64,000 nucleotides of DNA from Thalassospira lucentensis (GTDB taxonomy: Bacteria > Pseudomonadota > Alphaproteobacteria > Rhodospirillales > Thalassospiraceae): contig NZ_LPVY01000005.1 of NCBI RefSeq assembly GCF_001613805.1, positions 62,001 through 126,000 on the forward strand. Direction: 5' to 3'. A program made the position numbers and the translations under genes. A model generated the notes under the pieces. That model was not told the DNA's origin. It did no database searches and saw only the letters and a list, made by a program, of their open reading frames with translations. This document shows positions 50,453-61,063 of this stretch, piece by piece (the first letter of the stretch is position 1; the number at the start of each line of letters is the position of its first letter).

Positions 50453-51238
50453 ATGATCCCCCCACGAAGCACAGCTACACCGCTAAACATTCTTATTTTT
50501 GGCGGTACGGGGGATGCCAATCGTATTGCTGCTGATCTGTTGCAGGAATTCGGATCGGATGTGCGTCTGCAGCTTTCTCTTGCCGGTCGCACCAGCGCAC
50601 CAAGATTACCAGACGGCATCCCTGTCCGTATTGGCGGATTTGGCGGGGCCGAGGGCATCATATCCTGTCTGGGTTCGGAAAAAATCGATCTCGTGATTGA
50701 TGCAACACACCCATATGCCACCCAGATATCCAGTCACATTGCCCAAGCCTGTCACGCGGTGGCAACGCCCTGCATTCAGTTTCAGCGATCTGCATGGCAA
50801 AAAACGGATAAAGACCGCTGGATCATGGTCAGAAGCCTTCAAGAAGCAGCCCAAATCCTGCCCGACCACGGAAGACGCGCCTTGATCGCAAGCGGACGCA
50901 AGGATCTTGCCCATTTCGAAGGTCTGGAAAAAACATGGCTCCTTGTCCGGACTGTCGAGTCCCCCAAGGATCCATTCAACCTTGCATTCGGTGAATGGCT
51001 GATCGCGCGTGGTCCCTTTACCGTCGAAGGCGAAATCGAACTTTTGCAGCGCTACGAAATTGATGTGATTGTCAGTAAAAACAGCGGCGGGTCGGCTACA
51101 GAAGCCAAGATTCTTGCGGCACGCGAACTGAGCATCCCGATCATCATGGTAGAACGTCCCGGTGCGGCACCGGTTGAACAGGCTGAGGCCATATATGAAA
51201 TAATTGAAAAAGTCAGAAACACTCTTGCCAGTGTCTGA
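50453..51238 (+). CDS. cobK: precorrin-6A reductase
   Basis: CobK reduces the corrin ring of precorrin-6A with NADPH. The N-terminal Rossmann motif ILIFGGTGDANRIAADLL is at residues 13-30, DLVIDATHPYATQIS follows, and the C-terminal segment contains FTVEGEIELLQRY and KNSGGSATEAKI. Its 261 residues are normal. It is the second gene after cbiD. Confidence 0.93.
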   Translation: MIPPRSTATPLNILIFGGTGDANRIAADLLQEFGSDVRLQLSLAGRTSAPRLPDGIPVRIGGFGGAEGIISCLGSEKIDLVIDATHPYATQISSHIAQACHAVATPCIQFQRSAWQKTDKDRWIMVRSLQEAAQILPDHGRRALIASGRKDLAHFEGLEKTWLLVRTVESPKDPFNLAFGEWLIARGPFTVEGEIELLQRYEIDVIVSKNSGGSATEAKILAARELSIPIIMVERPGAAPVEQAEAIYEIIEKVRNTLASV

Positions 51239-51352
51239 TTTTCGGCGATATTCCTAATCCCAAATATGGACCTTTCAGGGCGGTCCAGAATTATCAGTCG
51301 AGAACGGCAAAAATAGCCGCCGACACCCTGAATTCCATGAGTGGGAACTGTA

Positions 51353-53500
51353 ATGACCGGCAAAATTGGTTTGCGCGGAAGGTTGATGTTGGCGATTGTG
51401 CCAATTGCCTTGCTCGCCGTATGTGCCGCCGCTATGGCGGTGTTTTCTTTTAGAATTACCGAACAACAGCAGAAAATCGTTGCGAATGATGCTATCCCGG
51501 CCCTGATTTCCGGCCAGGAACTCTATTCCCGCAGCGACGCGGTCATCAGCATGGCTCGCGCCGTCGCCAGCGCGCGCAACGAAGATCAGGTCGCGGCCGC
51601 CACCGCAAATCTTGATGAAACCGAAAATGTCATGAACGACCAGATCGCAACATTGGCGATGCATGGCGTTGACGGTACGATTCTGAACGAATTTTCCAGC
51701 CAGACCGGTGAAATGATCGTCAATATCCGGTTGTTACAGGACACGATGCGTAGTCTGTTCAATACGCGCAGCGCTCATAACGCCATGCTGGGCGACGTCG
51801 TCACATCGACGAATGCCGTTGAACTGATTGCCCGCGAACTGTCAACCAATGCCAACATGCAGTTAACCAATAATGCAGGCGAACTTTACGGGCTGGTCGG
51901 CGATCCGGAAAAATCCGACAAAGCATTTGAAATGCTCGACAAGCTTCTCGACGAAGATGCACTGACGTCGCAGAATATGGCGGAACTGCGTGCCGTAGCA
52001 TTGAAAATCCCCGATCTGGCCCGCATGACGGCAACAGCTGCCAATCAGGAAGACCTTGATCGCATCAAGTTCTGGTCCGGCCCCGTCCTGACCCAGATGG
52101 AAAGCAGCATCGCTGAAATCCCGCTCGATACGCCACGCGAAAAGGCACAAGCCGCCTTTACGGCAATTTCAAACGGCCTTAATCCCAATAACGGCAATAA
52201 CCTGTTCAGTCTGCGCCAGAAGGAAATCGAGGACGAAAAATCGCTTGATGAACTGCTGGCAAAAACAACTGCAACATCTCAAGCAATCGGTTCGACAGCC
52301 GACCGTCTTCTGAGCGATATGCGCGCAAAGATCGACGATGCAAACCACGATGTTTCAACCACGATCAGCGCCGCAGAAAAGGCAATGATCGGTGTCGCCG
52401 TGGCCGCAATCGTCATTTCTGGCCTGATCATCTGGCTGTATGTGCAACGTAACCTGCTGGCCCGCCTTATCGGGTTAAGTTCTGCGATGGGTCGGCTGAC
52501 CAATGGCGATCTTGAAACACCGGTTTCCGATCGTGGCAGTGACGAGATTGCCGATATGGCTGCAGCTGTTGAAACCTTCCGCGAAAATGCCCGCGACGCC
52601 GAAAAACTGCGCGAGGAAAACAAGGCCGCCGAACGCCGTGCCGAAGAACAGCGTCGCGAGGCTTTGCTCGAAATGGCGAACGGCTTTGAAAGCTCGGTCA
52701 ACGGCCTTGTCACCGAATTACTGTCACAGGTTGGCGATATGCGCGATGCCGCCGATAACATGGCACAGAATGCCGGTGACAACGTTCATCGTGCCATCGA
52801 AGTCAGCGAAGCATCCCAGAATGCCTCCCAGAATGTCAGTTCGGTTTCTTCCGCGACCGAAGAACTGTCTGCATCGATTGCAGAAATTGAACGACAGGTT
52901 TCCAAGGCGGAGGAGGTTTCCCGCTCTGCCGTTTCCGAAGCCCGCAAATCTGATGAAACTGTTCGCCAGATGTCCGAAACCGCGGATCGTATCGGCGAAG
53001 TTATCGAGCTGATCACGACCATTGCCGATCAAACCAACCTTCTGGCTCTTAACGCGACCATCGAAGCCGCGCGTGCCGGGGATGCAGGCAAGGGCTTTGC
53101 CGTTGTGGCAAACGAGGTCAAGAACCTGGCATCCCAGACACAGCGCGCGACCGAGGATATCGGCAAGCAGATCAATGAAATGCGTGCGGTCAGCACCGAA
53201 GCCGTCGAAATGATTTCGACCATCGCCCAGACCATTGGCGAAATCGATACGATCTCAAGCTCAATCGCAGCCGCCATGCGCCAACAGGGTGCCGCCACCG
53301 CCGAAATTGCCAGCGGTTCCGAAGAAGCAGCCAATGGTGTACGTCACGTATCAGAAAACATGCTTAATGTTTCACGTGCCGCCGAAGCGGTTCAGGACCT
53401 CTCGGGTTCGACCCGCAACACGGCCGAAGAACTTCTGCAAAAGGCACATCGCCTTCAGGACGAGGCGAACAACTTTGTCGCCCGCGTTCGCGCCGGTTAG
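51353..53500 (+). CDS. methyl-accepting chemotaxis protein with long periplasmic four-helix-type sensor
   Basis: This is a transmembrane chemoreceptor of about 715 residues. The first helix (about residues 8-30) is followed by some 300 helical residues outside the membrane, then a second helix ([18 protein letters not shown]), HAMP (about 355-410) and the signalling domain with tip [20 protein letters not shown]. The sensor is Asn- and Gln-rich and predicted helical (HBM- or 4HB-like) rather than Cache. I start at 51353, an ATG after GGGA. It has its own strong terminator. Confidence 0.9.
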   Translation: MTGKIGLRGRLMLAIVPIALLAVCAAAMAVFSFRITEQQQKIVANDAIPALISGQELYSRSDAVISMARAVASARNEDQVAAATANLDETENVMNDQIATLAMHGVDGTILNEFSSQTGEMIVNIRLLQDTMRSLFNTRSAHNAMLGDVVTSTNAVELIARELSTNANMQLTNNAGELYGLVGDPEKSDKAFEMLDKLLDEDALTSQNMAELRAVALKIPDLARMTATAANQEDLDRIKFWSGPVLTQMESSIAEIPLDTPREKAQAAFTAISNGLNPNNGNNLFSLRQKEIEDEKSLDELLAKTTATSQAIGSTADRLLSDMRAKIDDANHDVSTTISAAEKAMIGVAVAAIVISGLIIWLYVQRNLLARLIGLSSAMGRLTNGDLETPVSDRGSDEIADMAAAVETFRENARDAEKLREENKAAERRAEEQRREALLEMANGFESSVNGLVTELLSQVGDMRDAADNMAQNAGDNVHRAIEVSEASQNASQNVSSVSSATEELSASIAEIERQVSKAEEVSRSAVSEARKSDETVRQMSETADRIGEVIELITTIADQTNLLALNATIEAARAGDAGKGFAVVANEVKNLASQTQRATEDIGKQINEMRAVSTEAVEMISTIAQTIGEIDTISSSIAAAMRQQGAATAEIASGSEEAANGVRHVSENMLNVSRAAEAVQDLSGSTRNTAEELLQKAHRLQDEANNFVARVRAG

Positions 53501-53520
53501 TTAGCCGAGACCCAAAGAAA

Positions 53521-53554
53521 AAGCCCCGCCGATGGATTTCGGCGGGGCTTTTTT
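53521..53554 (+). terminator. terminator of the chemoreceptor gene
   Basis: AAGCCCCGCCGA / TCGGCGGGGCTT form a perfect 12-bp stem with a 6-nt loop, then TTTT. Confidence 0.9.
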
Positions 53555-53577
53555 ATCACTTCTGCAACAACATCCGA

Positions 53578-54585
53578 TCAGACAAAGCGGCGGAATTCAC
53601 CACTTTTGCGCGGCGGGCAGAAACGTTTCAGATAGGTCGGCGCAATCGCTTCAACGCTGTTGGGCGTAATACCAAGTTCGGCAAAACCTTCAGCACCTTC
53701 GGAAACGACATTGTCGGTTTTAAGCAACCGAACCTGATCCGGGGTCAAAAGCGGCTTAGGCAGGAATTGCAGGAAGAACGCCTTGATCGATGCCAGCCAA
53801 AACGGTACGGGCATCAGAATGGCGCGTTGACGGGTCATCTGCAGCATATCGCGCAGAAGTCCCATGAAGCTGTATACTTCCGGCCCACCCAACTCATAGG
53901 TCTTGCCAGCAGATTTGCCCTCGACCAGTGCAGTTACAAACGCTTCGGCTACGTCGGCAACATAGACCGGCTGGAATTTCTGACCACCATCGCCAAGCAT
54001 GTCGACCTTGCCTTTATCGAGTTCGACCTTCGGCAAGCCCGGCGCACCAATAACCGGCAGAACCGGGGAATAACGCGCCATGGTGGCAAACTGGTTCAGG
54101 AAATTATCTTCCGGACCAAAAATAACCGACGGGCGGAAAATCACTGCATCCGGGAAAGCTTCGCGAACAGCCTTCTCACCAGCCAGTTTCGAAGTCGCAT
54201 AAAGCGCATGCGGATTCTTATCAACGCCAAGGGCGGACATGTGCAGGAAGGTTTTAACACCACAGGCCTTGGCTTCTTCGGCAATACGTTTTGCGGCTTT
54301 GACATGGATATTTATGAAGCTGCTGCTGCCGCGCTGATACAGAATGCCCAACAGGTTGATAACCGCTTCGGAACCTTCGATCGCGCCTTTGATCGACTCT
54401 TCATTGCGAACATCGCAATGTACCGGAACCACCTGCCCAAGATAGCCCATCGGCTTCAGTTTCTTGACGCGCTCAAAGCTGCGGGTCGGAACGCGGACGA
54501 TAAAGTCACGCTCAAGCAAACGCTTGACGATATGACGCCCGACAAATCCGGTGCCGCCAAAAACGGTTACGATACGACGATCCAT
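53578..54585 (-). CDS. complex I NDUFA9-like NAD(P)-binding protein
   Basis: This is an atypical short-chain dehydrogenase-like protein of 335 residues, close to the NDUFA9 subunit of mitochondrial complex I. VTVFGGTGFVGRHIVKRLL binds the dinucleotide, and VFGGTGFVG is conserved. HMSALGVDKNPHALYATSKLAGE replaces the classical YxxxK region with YATSK. Bacterial members may act in ubiquinone-related chemistry; that role is inference here. It is followed downstream by a strong terminator shared with the chemoreceptor gene. Confidence 0.86.
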   Translation of the reverse strand: MDRRIVTVFGGTGFVGRHIVKRLLERDFIVRVPTRSFERVKKLKPMGYLGQVVPVHCDVRNEESIKGAIEGSEAVINLLGILYQRGSSSFINIHVKAAKRIAEEAKACGVKTFLHMSALGVDKNPHALYATSKLAGEKAVREAFPDAVIFRPSVIFGPEDNFLNQFATMARYSPVLPVIGAPGLPKVELDKGKVDMLGDGGQKFQPVYVADVAEAFVTALVEGKSAGKTYELGGPEVYSFMGLLRDMLQMTRQRAILMPVPFWLASIKAFFLQFLPKPLLTPDQVRLLKTDNVVSEGAEGFAELGITPNSVEAIAPTYLKRFCPPRKSGEFRRFV

Positions 54586-54736
54586 GCTTGCTCTCTCCTT
54601 GCCGGCCGATGATGTCGCGATGATCCCGCCATCACGATCCGGCGCTGGGTACCATCAGGGCCAAATGCGGATATCGGCCCGATCAAAATTCCTAAGCGGT
54701 TATATACGACCCGCAGGGTGCGTCAACAATGCCCTT

Positions 54737-55642
54737 TTAAAGCGTATCTGTCCCGGCCCCGTTGATTTTAGCCAATATTTCGTCATGTAGCGCCAGTAAA
54801 CCCGCCTTGTAGTCGGCAAAACGCAGCTTCACACCAAGCTCGGACTTGATCCGGTCATTGGCCACCCTCTTGTTATCTTCATAAAAGCTTGCAGCCATTG
54901 GGCTCAGATTGGCTGTCTCGAAATCCTCCTCCGTTGGCGGATCCATGCCAAGCAAACCACAGGCATAAGCAATTACATCCTGCGGCGGGGCGGCATCATC
55001 GTCACATACATTATAAGCTGCACCAGCATTCGGGCACCGGATTGATGCCAGCACCGTCTGGGCAATATCCTCGACATGGATACGAGAAAAAACCTGTCCG
55101 GGCTTTACCACACGTCGCGCCCGGCCCGACCGGACGGTTTCAAGTGCATTGCGCCCCGGCCCATAGATTCCGGCCAATCGGAAACTTTGCACGCAAAGAC
55201 CATGACGTTGCCCCAGATCGAACCATGCCTTTTCTGCGGCCACCCGTCTGCGACCACGTTTGCCACTTGGTATCAGGTCGTCTTCTTCGGTAACGGTCGC
55301 ACCATCGCGGTCGCCATAAACACCTGTTGTCGACAGATATCCGATCCATGTTCCACCGGGCAAGGCGGCAAGATCACCGGCATGATGGGCCAGAACAGGA
55401 TCACCATTCCCCCCCGGTGGTACCGAAATCAGGACATGGGTGACATCTTTCAGGGCCGCACGAATATCGGCCACCGGCACGTCATCGGAAAAAATATGGG
55501 GCTCGATCCCCTGCGCGCGCAACGCGTCAGCCTTTTCCGCACTGCGCGTGGTACCGGCTATTTTCCAGCCTTCCTCGCGCAGCTGATTGGCAACAAGGCG
55601 CGCTGAAAATCCCAATCCGAAGCAAAACAGCTTTTCGGTCAT
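54737..55642 (-). CDS. NAD(P)-dependent epimerase/dehydratase-like protein (YeeZ type)
   Basis: This is an extended-SDR-like protein of about 301 residues. The N-terminus CFGLGFSARLVANQL is a variant GxGxxG motif typical of the YeeZ/YbjT-like group rather than of classical epimerases. STTGVYGDRDG and FRLAGIYGPGRNALE keep the substrate-binding layout. The ATG at 55642 is used. The function is unknown; sugar-nucleotide or sulfite-related roles have been suggested for relatives. Confidence 0.78.
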   Translation of the reverse strand: MTEKLFCFGLGFSARLVANQLREEGWKIAGTTRSAEKADALRAQGIEPHIFSDDVPVADIRAALKDVTHVLISVPPGGNGDPVLAHHAGDLAALPGGTWIGYLSTTGVYGDRDGATVTEEDDLIPSGKRGRRRVAAEKAWFDLGQRHGLCVQSFRLAGIYGPGRNALETVRSGRARRVVKPGQVFSRIHVEDIAQTVLASIRCPNAGAAYNVCDDDAAPPQDVIAYACGLLGMDPPTEEDFETANLSPMAASFYEDNKRVANDRIKSELGVKLRFADYKAGLLALHDEILAKINGAGTDTL

Positions 55643-55884
55643 TATCAAATCCATATGCCGGGGAGACTATCTCTAAGCGTGGAACACTATCGGCCCCGGT
55701 CGGCCATGACAAAAGCTTTCCGGACCATGTTGCGGAAAGTTTGAAATCACAATCATTTTCTTGCCGCTTTCATGATTTGCAATGCGGACCTGATAAACAG
55801 GTTCTGGTCGGTACGAGCAATACACCCGTATGCTGGCCAACGCCTCGTCGCTTTTAAAACTGACGCCAAACTGAAAGGCCTACC

Positions 55885-56697
55885 ATGTCTGAACTGTTTG
55901 CACGCAAAACCTTGCGCGCATCATCACTCGTTGCGATGACCCTGTTTGGCATGATGCTGGTTTCGTTTGGCACGCAAAGACAGGCCTTGGCACAAGGCAC
56001 AAATATGAGTGCCGATGACGCCAGGCAATATCAGGACTGCCTGAAACTCGCTCGCCTCAAACCAGAAGACGGGTTTGAAAGTGCCATTGCATGGCGCGAT
56101 ATGGGTGGCGGAGAACCGGCAAAGCATTGTGTCGCGGTCGCGCTGATTGCGCTTGAAAAATACGAAGAAGCCGCAACCCGCCTTGATGCACTTGCCGATG
56201 AAAGCACATCCCCCCAACAGGTCGTTGCCGGGCTTCTGGCACAAGCCGGGCAAAGCTGGATGATGGCTGGCAATCTTGAGTTTGCCTGGCGCGATCAATC
56301 ACGTGCCTTGGACATGGTCAAAAACGATCCAACCCTTTGGGTTGATCGGGCAATGGTTCTTGGCATGGCCGGGCAGTATTGGGACTCGATCGACGATCTG
56401 AACAATGCGCTTGATCTTGATCCAGACAATGTCGAAGCCCTGATCTATCGTGGCACGGCATGGCGTATGCTGGAAACCTACGACCTCGCCATGACCGATA
56501 TTCAACGCGCTCTGGAACTATCCCCCAACAATATTCAGGCGCTTTTCGAACGTGCAAACCTGCATCGGATTGCCGAAAATAACGATCTTGCGCGTCAGGA
56601 TTATCTAACTGTCATAGAAAATTCAAACGGAACCCCTGTCGCTGATGCGGCAAGAGCGAATATAGAAAAGATGGATGTTCAGACCGGATCGGAATAG
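55885..56697 (+). CDS. periplasmic TPR-repeat protein
   Basis: A signal peptide spans about residues 12-36 (core LVAMTLFGMMLVSFG; cleavage near ALA-QG). Two to three TPR units (about residues 75-235; QYWDSIDDLNNALDLDPDN and YDLAMTDIQRALELSPNN are the clearest) follow. The protein has 270 residues. It lies 72 bp before the PstS-like gene on the same strand. It is probably a scaffold in the envelope; partners are unknown. Confidence 0.83.
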   Translation: MSELFARKTLRASSLVAMTLFGMMLVSFGTQRQALAQGTNMSADDARQYQDCLKLARLKPEDGFESAIAWRDMGGGEPAKHCVAVALIALEKYEEAATRLDALADESTSPQQVVAGLLAQAGQSWMMAGNLEFAWRDQSRALDMVKNDPTLWVDRAMVLGMAGQYWDSIDDLNNALDLDPDNVEALIYRGTAWRMLETYDLAMTDIQRALELSPNNIQALFERANLHRIAENNDLARQDYLTVIENSNGTPVADAARANIEKMDVQTGSE

Positions 56698-56769
56698 GTT
56701 CTGATCCGCATTTGATATGTGCCCGCCGGTTTCGGGACCATATCGCCAGATTTTCAGCCGGGGGACCCC

Positions 56770-57801
56770 ATGCGTCGTTTGATTGCCACGACCGCCATTG
56801 CCGCATCCGTAACGATGATGATTGCCGCCAGCACGGCACAGGCCCGCGACCAGATCAGGATTGTCGGTTCTTCGACGATCTTTCCGCTGACCACCAAGGT
56901 CGCCGAATATTTCGGCAAGACCACCGGTGAACCGGCCCCGGTGGTTGAGAGCACCGGCTCGGGCGGTGGTTTCAAACTGTTCTGCGGTGGAATCGGTTCG
57001 GAATATCCCGACATCGTCGATGCATCGCGCCAGATAACCGGTTCGGAAACCGCCATCTGTGCCGCCAATTCGGTGCGCAATATCAGCGAAATCAAAATCG
57101 GCTATGACGGCATCGTCCTGTTGGGATCACGTAAGGCTCCGACAATGACGCTGTCGGCCCGCCAGCTTTATCTGGCACTGGCACGCACCGTTCCGGTTCA
57201 GGGGGCAAGCGTTCCGAACCCGCATGTCAAATGGTCCGATATCGACGCCAACCTGCCAGACATTCCGATCCGCGTTTACGGCCCGCCGCCGACTTCGGGC
57301 ACGCGAGACCTGATGGGACAGCTTCTGATGGATAAGGGCTGTGCCGAATTCAGCGATATCGCAAGCCTCGAATCGACTGATCCTGAAAGCTTCCGCCTGC
57401 TTTGCCGCACCATCCGCGAAGATGGTGCCTATATCGAGGCAGGTGAAAATGATCGACTGGTGATCAGCAAACTTGAAAAAGATCCAAAATCCTATGGTGT
57501 GATGGGTTTCAATAACCTTGATCGCAACCGTGAAGCCATGCAGGGCATTCCGATCAATGGTGTTGCACCTGATTATGACACCATTCTGGATGGCAGCTAT
57601 CCGGGATCACGTGCACTTTACCTTTATGTAAAGGACGATCATCAGCAACTGGTCCGCACTCTGGGTGCATTTGTCGCAACCTATACCTCGGACGCCGTGA
57701 TCGGCGAAGAAGGCCTGCTGGCTGATAACGGCCTTGTTCCCCTGCCCGAAAACGAACGTCAGGAAGCGTTGGCAGGTGCCCAAAAGTTCTCCGGGAATTA
57801 G
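56770..57801 (+). CDS. PstS-like phosphate-binding protein
   Basis: This is a periplasmic PBP-like protein with signal peptide (RRLIATTAIAASVTMMIAAS, cleavage after AQA) and the PstS core RIVGSSTIFPLTTKVAEYF, TGSGGGFKLFCGG and PPPTSGTRDLMGQL. It has 343 residues from the ATG at 56770. No pstCAB transporter genes are next to it, so it may scavenge phosphate for a transporter encoded elsewhere or have a signalling role. It ends in a terminator that overlaps the convergent gene. Confidence 0.87.
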   Translation: MRRLIATTAIAASVTMMIAASTAQARDQIRIVGSSTIFPLTTKVAEYFGKTTGEPAPVVESTGSGGGFKLFCGGIGSEYPDIVDASRQITGSETAICAANSVRNISEIKIGYDGIVLLGSRKAPTMTLSARQLYLALARTVPVQGASVPNPHVKWSDIDANLPDIPIRVYGPPPTSGTRDLMGQLLMDKGCAEFSDIASLESTDPESFRLLCRTIREDGAYIEAGENDRLVISKLEKDPKSYGVMGFNNLDRNREAMQGIPINGVAPDYDTILDGSYPGSRALYLYVKDDHQQLVRTLGAFVATYTSDAVIGEEGLLADNGLVPLPENERQEALAGAQKFSGN

Positions 57802-57819
57802 GTTGCGCAGGATTTAAAT

Positions 57820-57849
57820 AAAACGGCCGGACATCAGTCCGGCCGTTTT
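57820..57849. terminator. bidirectional terminator overlapping a stop codon
   Basis: AAAACGGCCGGAC / GTCCGGCCGTTTT form a perfect 13-bp stem with a 4-nt loop. It lies just after the PstS-like gene, and its centre overlaps the last codons and stop (57834-57836) of the convergent methyltransferase gene. Confidence 0.9.
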
Positions 57850-58640
57850 GCCATCCAGACCTGATTGGCGGCATAACGCGGCGGATTACCTTTGAAGTCA
57901 GAAAATTCCGATATCGAAACAAATCCTGAAATCTGCAACATTAACCGCATTTCACTGCGATGAACCCATCGCATATGATGCCAGCAATCCTCGCATCGCA
58001 GGACATTGCCCGTAGGATCAATTTCCTCGAACCGCCAATGTTCTTCAAACCGCTGGGTCAGGGGATCGCTGGTTCGTTCCATCGCAGTGATCCGCAACCG
58101 GCTGTCTGGAGCACCACTGTCATCCGGCATCGGAAACAGCGGCAACTCAACACTTTCGGGGTCACCTTCCGGCAGACAATAACGAAGGTCGGGATCAATC
58201 AGATCAAGAACCAGCATCCCGCCCGGCCGTAAATGGGCAAAGACCGAGGCAAGGCATCGCTGCTGGTCACCGCCATCGGTGATTTCCTGAAATCCGCGAA
58301 ACGGAATTATGATCAGGGCAAACTGCCGCCCAAGATCAAAGTCGCACATATCCCCATTGTGCCAGACCATATTGGGGTATTTCGCGCGCGCCTGTGTCAG
58401 CATCGCATCGGAAAGATCAAGCCCCTCAACCGCAATACCGGCCTCACGAATGGCGGCGGCAATCCGGCCGGTCCCGCAGCCCAGTTCAAGAACCGGGCCA
58501 CCGATGTTGACGGCAATATCACGATAAAACGGGATCGGATCTTCGAATAATTTGCGATCAAGCTCGGCACGAAGGTCATAGCTGGCGGCGTTAAGGCCAC
58601 CTTGTGGATAAAAGCTGTCGACCTTCGAGGAACCCGTCAT
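57834..58640 (-). CDS. class I SAM-dependent methyltransferase
   Basis: This is a methyltransferase of unknown substrate with 268 residues. Motif I VLELGCGTGRIAAAIREAG is at about residues 50-68, GLDLSDAMLTQAR gives the acidic strand-2 residue, and PFRGFQEITDGGDQQRCL lies at the motif IV/V region. The family resembles UbiE/methyltransf_11 and 25 types. The start at 58640 overlaps the GST stop by 4 bp (ATGA), so translation is probably coupled. The terminator of the PstS-like gene sits in its 3' end. Confidence 0.83.
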   Translation of the reverse strand: MTGSSKVDSFYPQGGLNAASYDLRAELDRKLFEDPIPFYRDIAVNIGGPVLELGCGTGRIAAAIREAGIAVEGLDLSDAMLTQARAKYPNMVWHNGDMCDFDLGRQFALIIIPFRGFQEITDGGDQQRCLASVFAHLRPGGMLVLDLIDPDLRYCLPEGDPESVELPLFPMPDDSGAPDSRLRITAMERTSDPLTQRFEEHWRFEEIDPTGNVLRCEDCWHHMRWVHRSEMRLMLQISGFVSISEFSDFKGNPPRYAANQVWMAKRPD

Positions 58641-59308
58641 TCAAAATCCAGATCGGCATAATGCGGGGATGGAGGGAAGCTTGCCTGCCGGTCCGCCAGA
58701 ATGTCGCGCATCGCAGGGCGGCTTTTGATCCGCATATACCAATCCCTCGCGCGCGGATGTTTTGACCAGTTGATATCACCCATATAATCAATCACGGAAA
58801 TCTGGGCGGCCGCAGCAATGTCGGCCATCGTCAGATGTTCTCCCGCCAGCCAATTCCGGCGTTCAAACAGCCATCCGATATAATCCAGATGATAGGCCGC
58901 ATTGGTTCGCCCGGCGCGCAGGATTTTGGTATCCGGCGTCCCGGTCGAAAAAAAGCGTTTCAACAGCTTTTCACCCAGCAGATGCTCGGTGACCTCGCGG
59001 TTGAACTTGCCGTCAAACCATGCGACAAGGCGGCGGATTTCCGCACGTTCCTTGGCATCAGCCCCCAAAAGCGGGGTGTCGGCATAAACTTCATCCAGAT
59101 ATTCGCAGATCACGGTTGAATCGCACAGGACCGTGCCGTCTTCTTCTTCCAGAACAGGCACTTCGCCCGCCGGGTTCAGCGACAGAAACGCATCGCGTCG
59201 CTCCCAGACAGGTTCTGCCTTAAGCTCGAATTCAAGCTTCTTCTCGGCCAGAACCAGACGCACTTTGCGCGAAAACGGTGATAGCCAGAAATGATGTAAT
59301 TGACGCAT
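58637..59308 (-). CDS. glutathione S-transferase family protein
   Basis: This is a thioredoxin-fold N-terminal domain plus helical C-terminal domain, 223 residues. The N-terminus HFWLSPFSRKVRLVLAEKKLE places Ser at the catalytic position (SPFSRK), and EVPVLEEEDGTVLCDSTVICEYL (core VPVLEE and DSTVICEYL) is the glutathione-binding signature. The C-terminal half has LTMADIAAAAQISVIDYMGD. The ATG at 59308 is used; the longer frame is not family-like. It is co-transcribed with the methyltransferase. Confidence 0.88.
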   Translation of the reverse strand: MRQLHHFWLSPFSRKVRLVLAEKKLEFELKAEPVWERRDAFLSLNPAGEVPVLEEEDGTVLCDSTVICEYLDEVYADTPLLGADAKERAEIRRLVAWFDGKFNREVTEHLLGEKLLKRFFSTGTPDTKILRAGRTNAAYHLDYIGWLFERRNWLAGEHLTMADIAAAAQISVIDYMGDINWSKHPRARDWYMRIKSRPAMRDILADRQASFPPSPHYADLDFE

Positions 59309-59500
59309 GGAATTGAAGATACCCAACCAAGGATGAACGTTTTGCAAACCGGGCCGCATATGGCGGTTTGGTACCATATGGCGTCTGTGCGCCATTCATT
59401 ACAGGACCGGAATTTCAAATTCTCTCAAACCACGCAAATGCGCCAATGTAAAGGCTTTGTCGCGCCAAACAGCACCAATCTTGCGCTTTTTGTCATCCAT

Positions 59501-61015
59501 TCAATCCGACCGGCTTCGCGCCAACGCCAAAAGCCCGTCAAGATCAAGACACGCTTCGACATGATCGGCCAGTTCATCGAGCGCTGCTTCAATCCCGGCC
59601 TCGAAATCGGCACTGCCATCACGCACCCGCCCGGCAAGCCCCGCCAGATAGGCCGACCGGAACGCATCACTGCCAAACAGGCCATGCAAATAGCAGCCTG
59701 CAACACGACTATTCACACTTTGCGCGCCATCCGCAATCCCGCCTTCAAGACAAAGCCAGCTTCGGTCGCGATCCGGCCCGGATGTCTCGCCCATATGGAT
59801 TTCATAACCGCAGACCGGAATATTGGCCGCAACCCCGCCAAGTTCCGCCAGCCCGGCGGTTTGACGCAGCGTCTTGTCACCGCCCATCACGGTTTCAACA
59901 TCAAGCAATCCAAGCCCGGCTTCTGATCCCGCCGCACCTTCGATCCCGTCGGGATCATGGACCATGCGTCCCAGCATCTGATACCCGCCGCAAATGCCAA
60001 TCACGTGACCGCCCCGGCGGTAATGCGCCAGAATGTCGATATCCCAATCCTGTTCTTTCAGGAAACGAAGATCGGATGTAGTCGATTTGCTTCCAGGCAA
60101 AAGCACAAGGTCGATATCCGCCGGAATAACCTCGCCCGGTTTAATGATCAGAAGTTCGACATCCGGCTCGGCCGCCAGCGGATCAAGGTCATCAAAATTC
60201 GCAATCCGCGGCAGATGCGGCACTGCAATCCTAATCAGTTTTCCACCCTTATCGGCCCGCACATAACGTCCGGCTTTTTCAAGCGCGACACCATCCTCGG
60301 CAGGCAGGCGATTGGCCCCATGCCAATATGTTGCGATACCGTAACTTTCAAGTCCCGTATGATCGCGGATGATCTGCAAGGCAGACTCGAACAGCGAGAC
60401 ATCACCGCGAAACTTGTTGATGATATAGCCACGCAGCCAGTGACGGTCCCCTTCGGACAGCAGGGCATGCGTGCCGACAATCGATGCGATCACCCCGCCC
60501 CGATCAATATCCCCCACCAGCACCACCGGGATTTTTGTCGCCTCGGCAAAGCCCATATTGGCTATATCAGCGGCACGCAGATTAACCTCAGCCGGTGATC
60601 CTGCACCTTCGACAAGCACAAGATCGGCGTCCTGTGCCACCAGATCGAAGCTTTCAGTCACACGCGGCAGCAAATCGCGTTTCAGCCGGTAATAATCCCG
60701 CGCCTTCGCACTGGTCAGGACCTTGCCCTGCACCACGACCTGTGCGCCGATGTCACTTTGCGGTTTCAGCAGAACCGGGTTCATGTGGACCGATGTGGGC
60801 ACCCCGCAAGCTCGTGCCTGCAACGCCTGTGCCCGGCCAATTTCACCGCCATCATCGGTCACGGCCGCATTGTTGGACATGTTTTGCGGCTTGAACGGAC
60901 GCACCCGAAGCCCCCGCCGCGCAAATGCACGGCATAACCCGGCCACCAGCAAGGATTTACCCACATCCGAACCGGTACCTTGCAACATCAAAGCAGGAAC
61001 AGGGCGCGCACTCAT
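59501..61015 (-). CDS. cobQ: cobyric acid synthase
   Basis: CobQ amidates the b, d, e and g side chains in late cobalamin synthesis. It begins [20 protein letters not shown] with the P-loop-like ATPase, [14 protein letters not shown] and [21 protein letters not shown] (core VEGAGSPAE). The amidotransferase half has the Cys in [15 protein letters not shown] and the end [13 protein letters not shown] use the ATG at 61015 (504 residues); an ATG at 61051 is possible. It follows cobO by about 50 bp. Confidence 0.95.
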   Translation of the reverse strand: MSARPVPALMLQGTGSDVGKSLLVAGLCRAFARRGLRVRPFKPQNMSNNAAVTDDGGEIGRAQALQARACGVPTSVHMNPVLLKPQSDIGAQVVVQGKVLTSAKARDYYRLKRDLLPRVTESFDLVAQDADLVLVEGAGSPAEVNLRAADIANMGFAEATKIPVVLVGDIDRGGVIASIVGTHALLSEGDRHWLRGYIINKFRGDVSLFESALQIIRDHTGLESYGIATYWHGANRLPAEDGVALEKAGRYVRADKGGKLIRIAVPHLPRIANFDDLDPLAAEPDVELLIIKPGEVIPADIDLVLLPGSKSTTSDLRFLKEQDWDIDILAHYRRGGHVIGICGGYQMLGRMVHDPDGIEGAAGSEAGLGLLDVETVMGGDKTLRQTAGLAELGGVAANIPVCGYEIHMGETSGPDRDRSWLCLEGGIADGAQSVNSRVAGCYLHGLFGSDAFRSAYLAGLAGRVRDGSADFEAGIEAALDELADHVEACLDLDGLLALARSRSD

Positions 61016-61063
61016 TCCGGTTTCAAAACCTTCCTGTATCTGGCTATCCACCGAAACGGCAGA

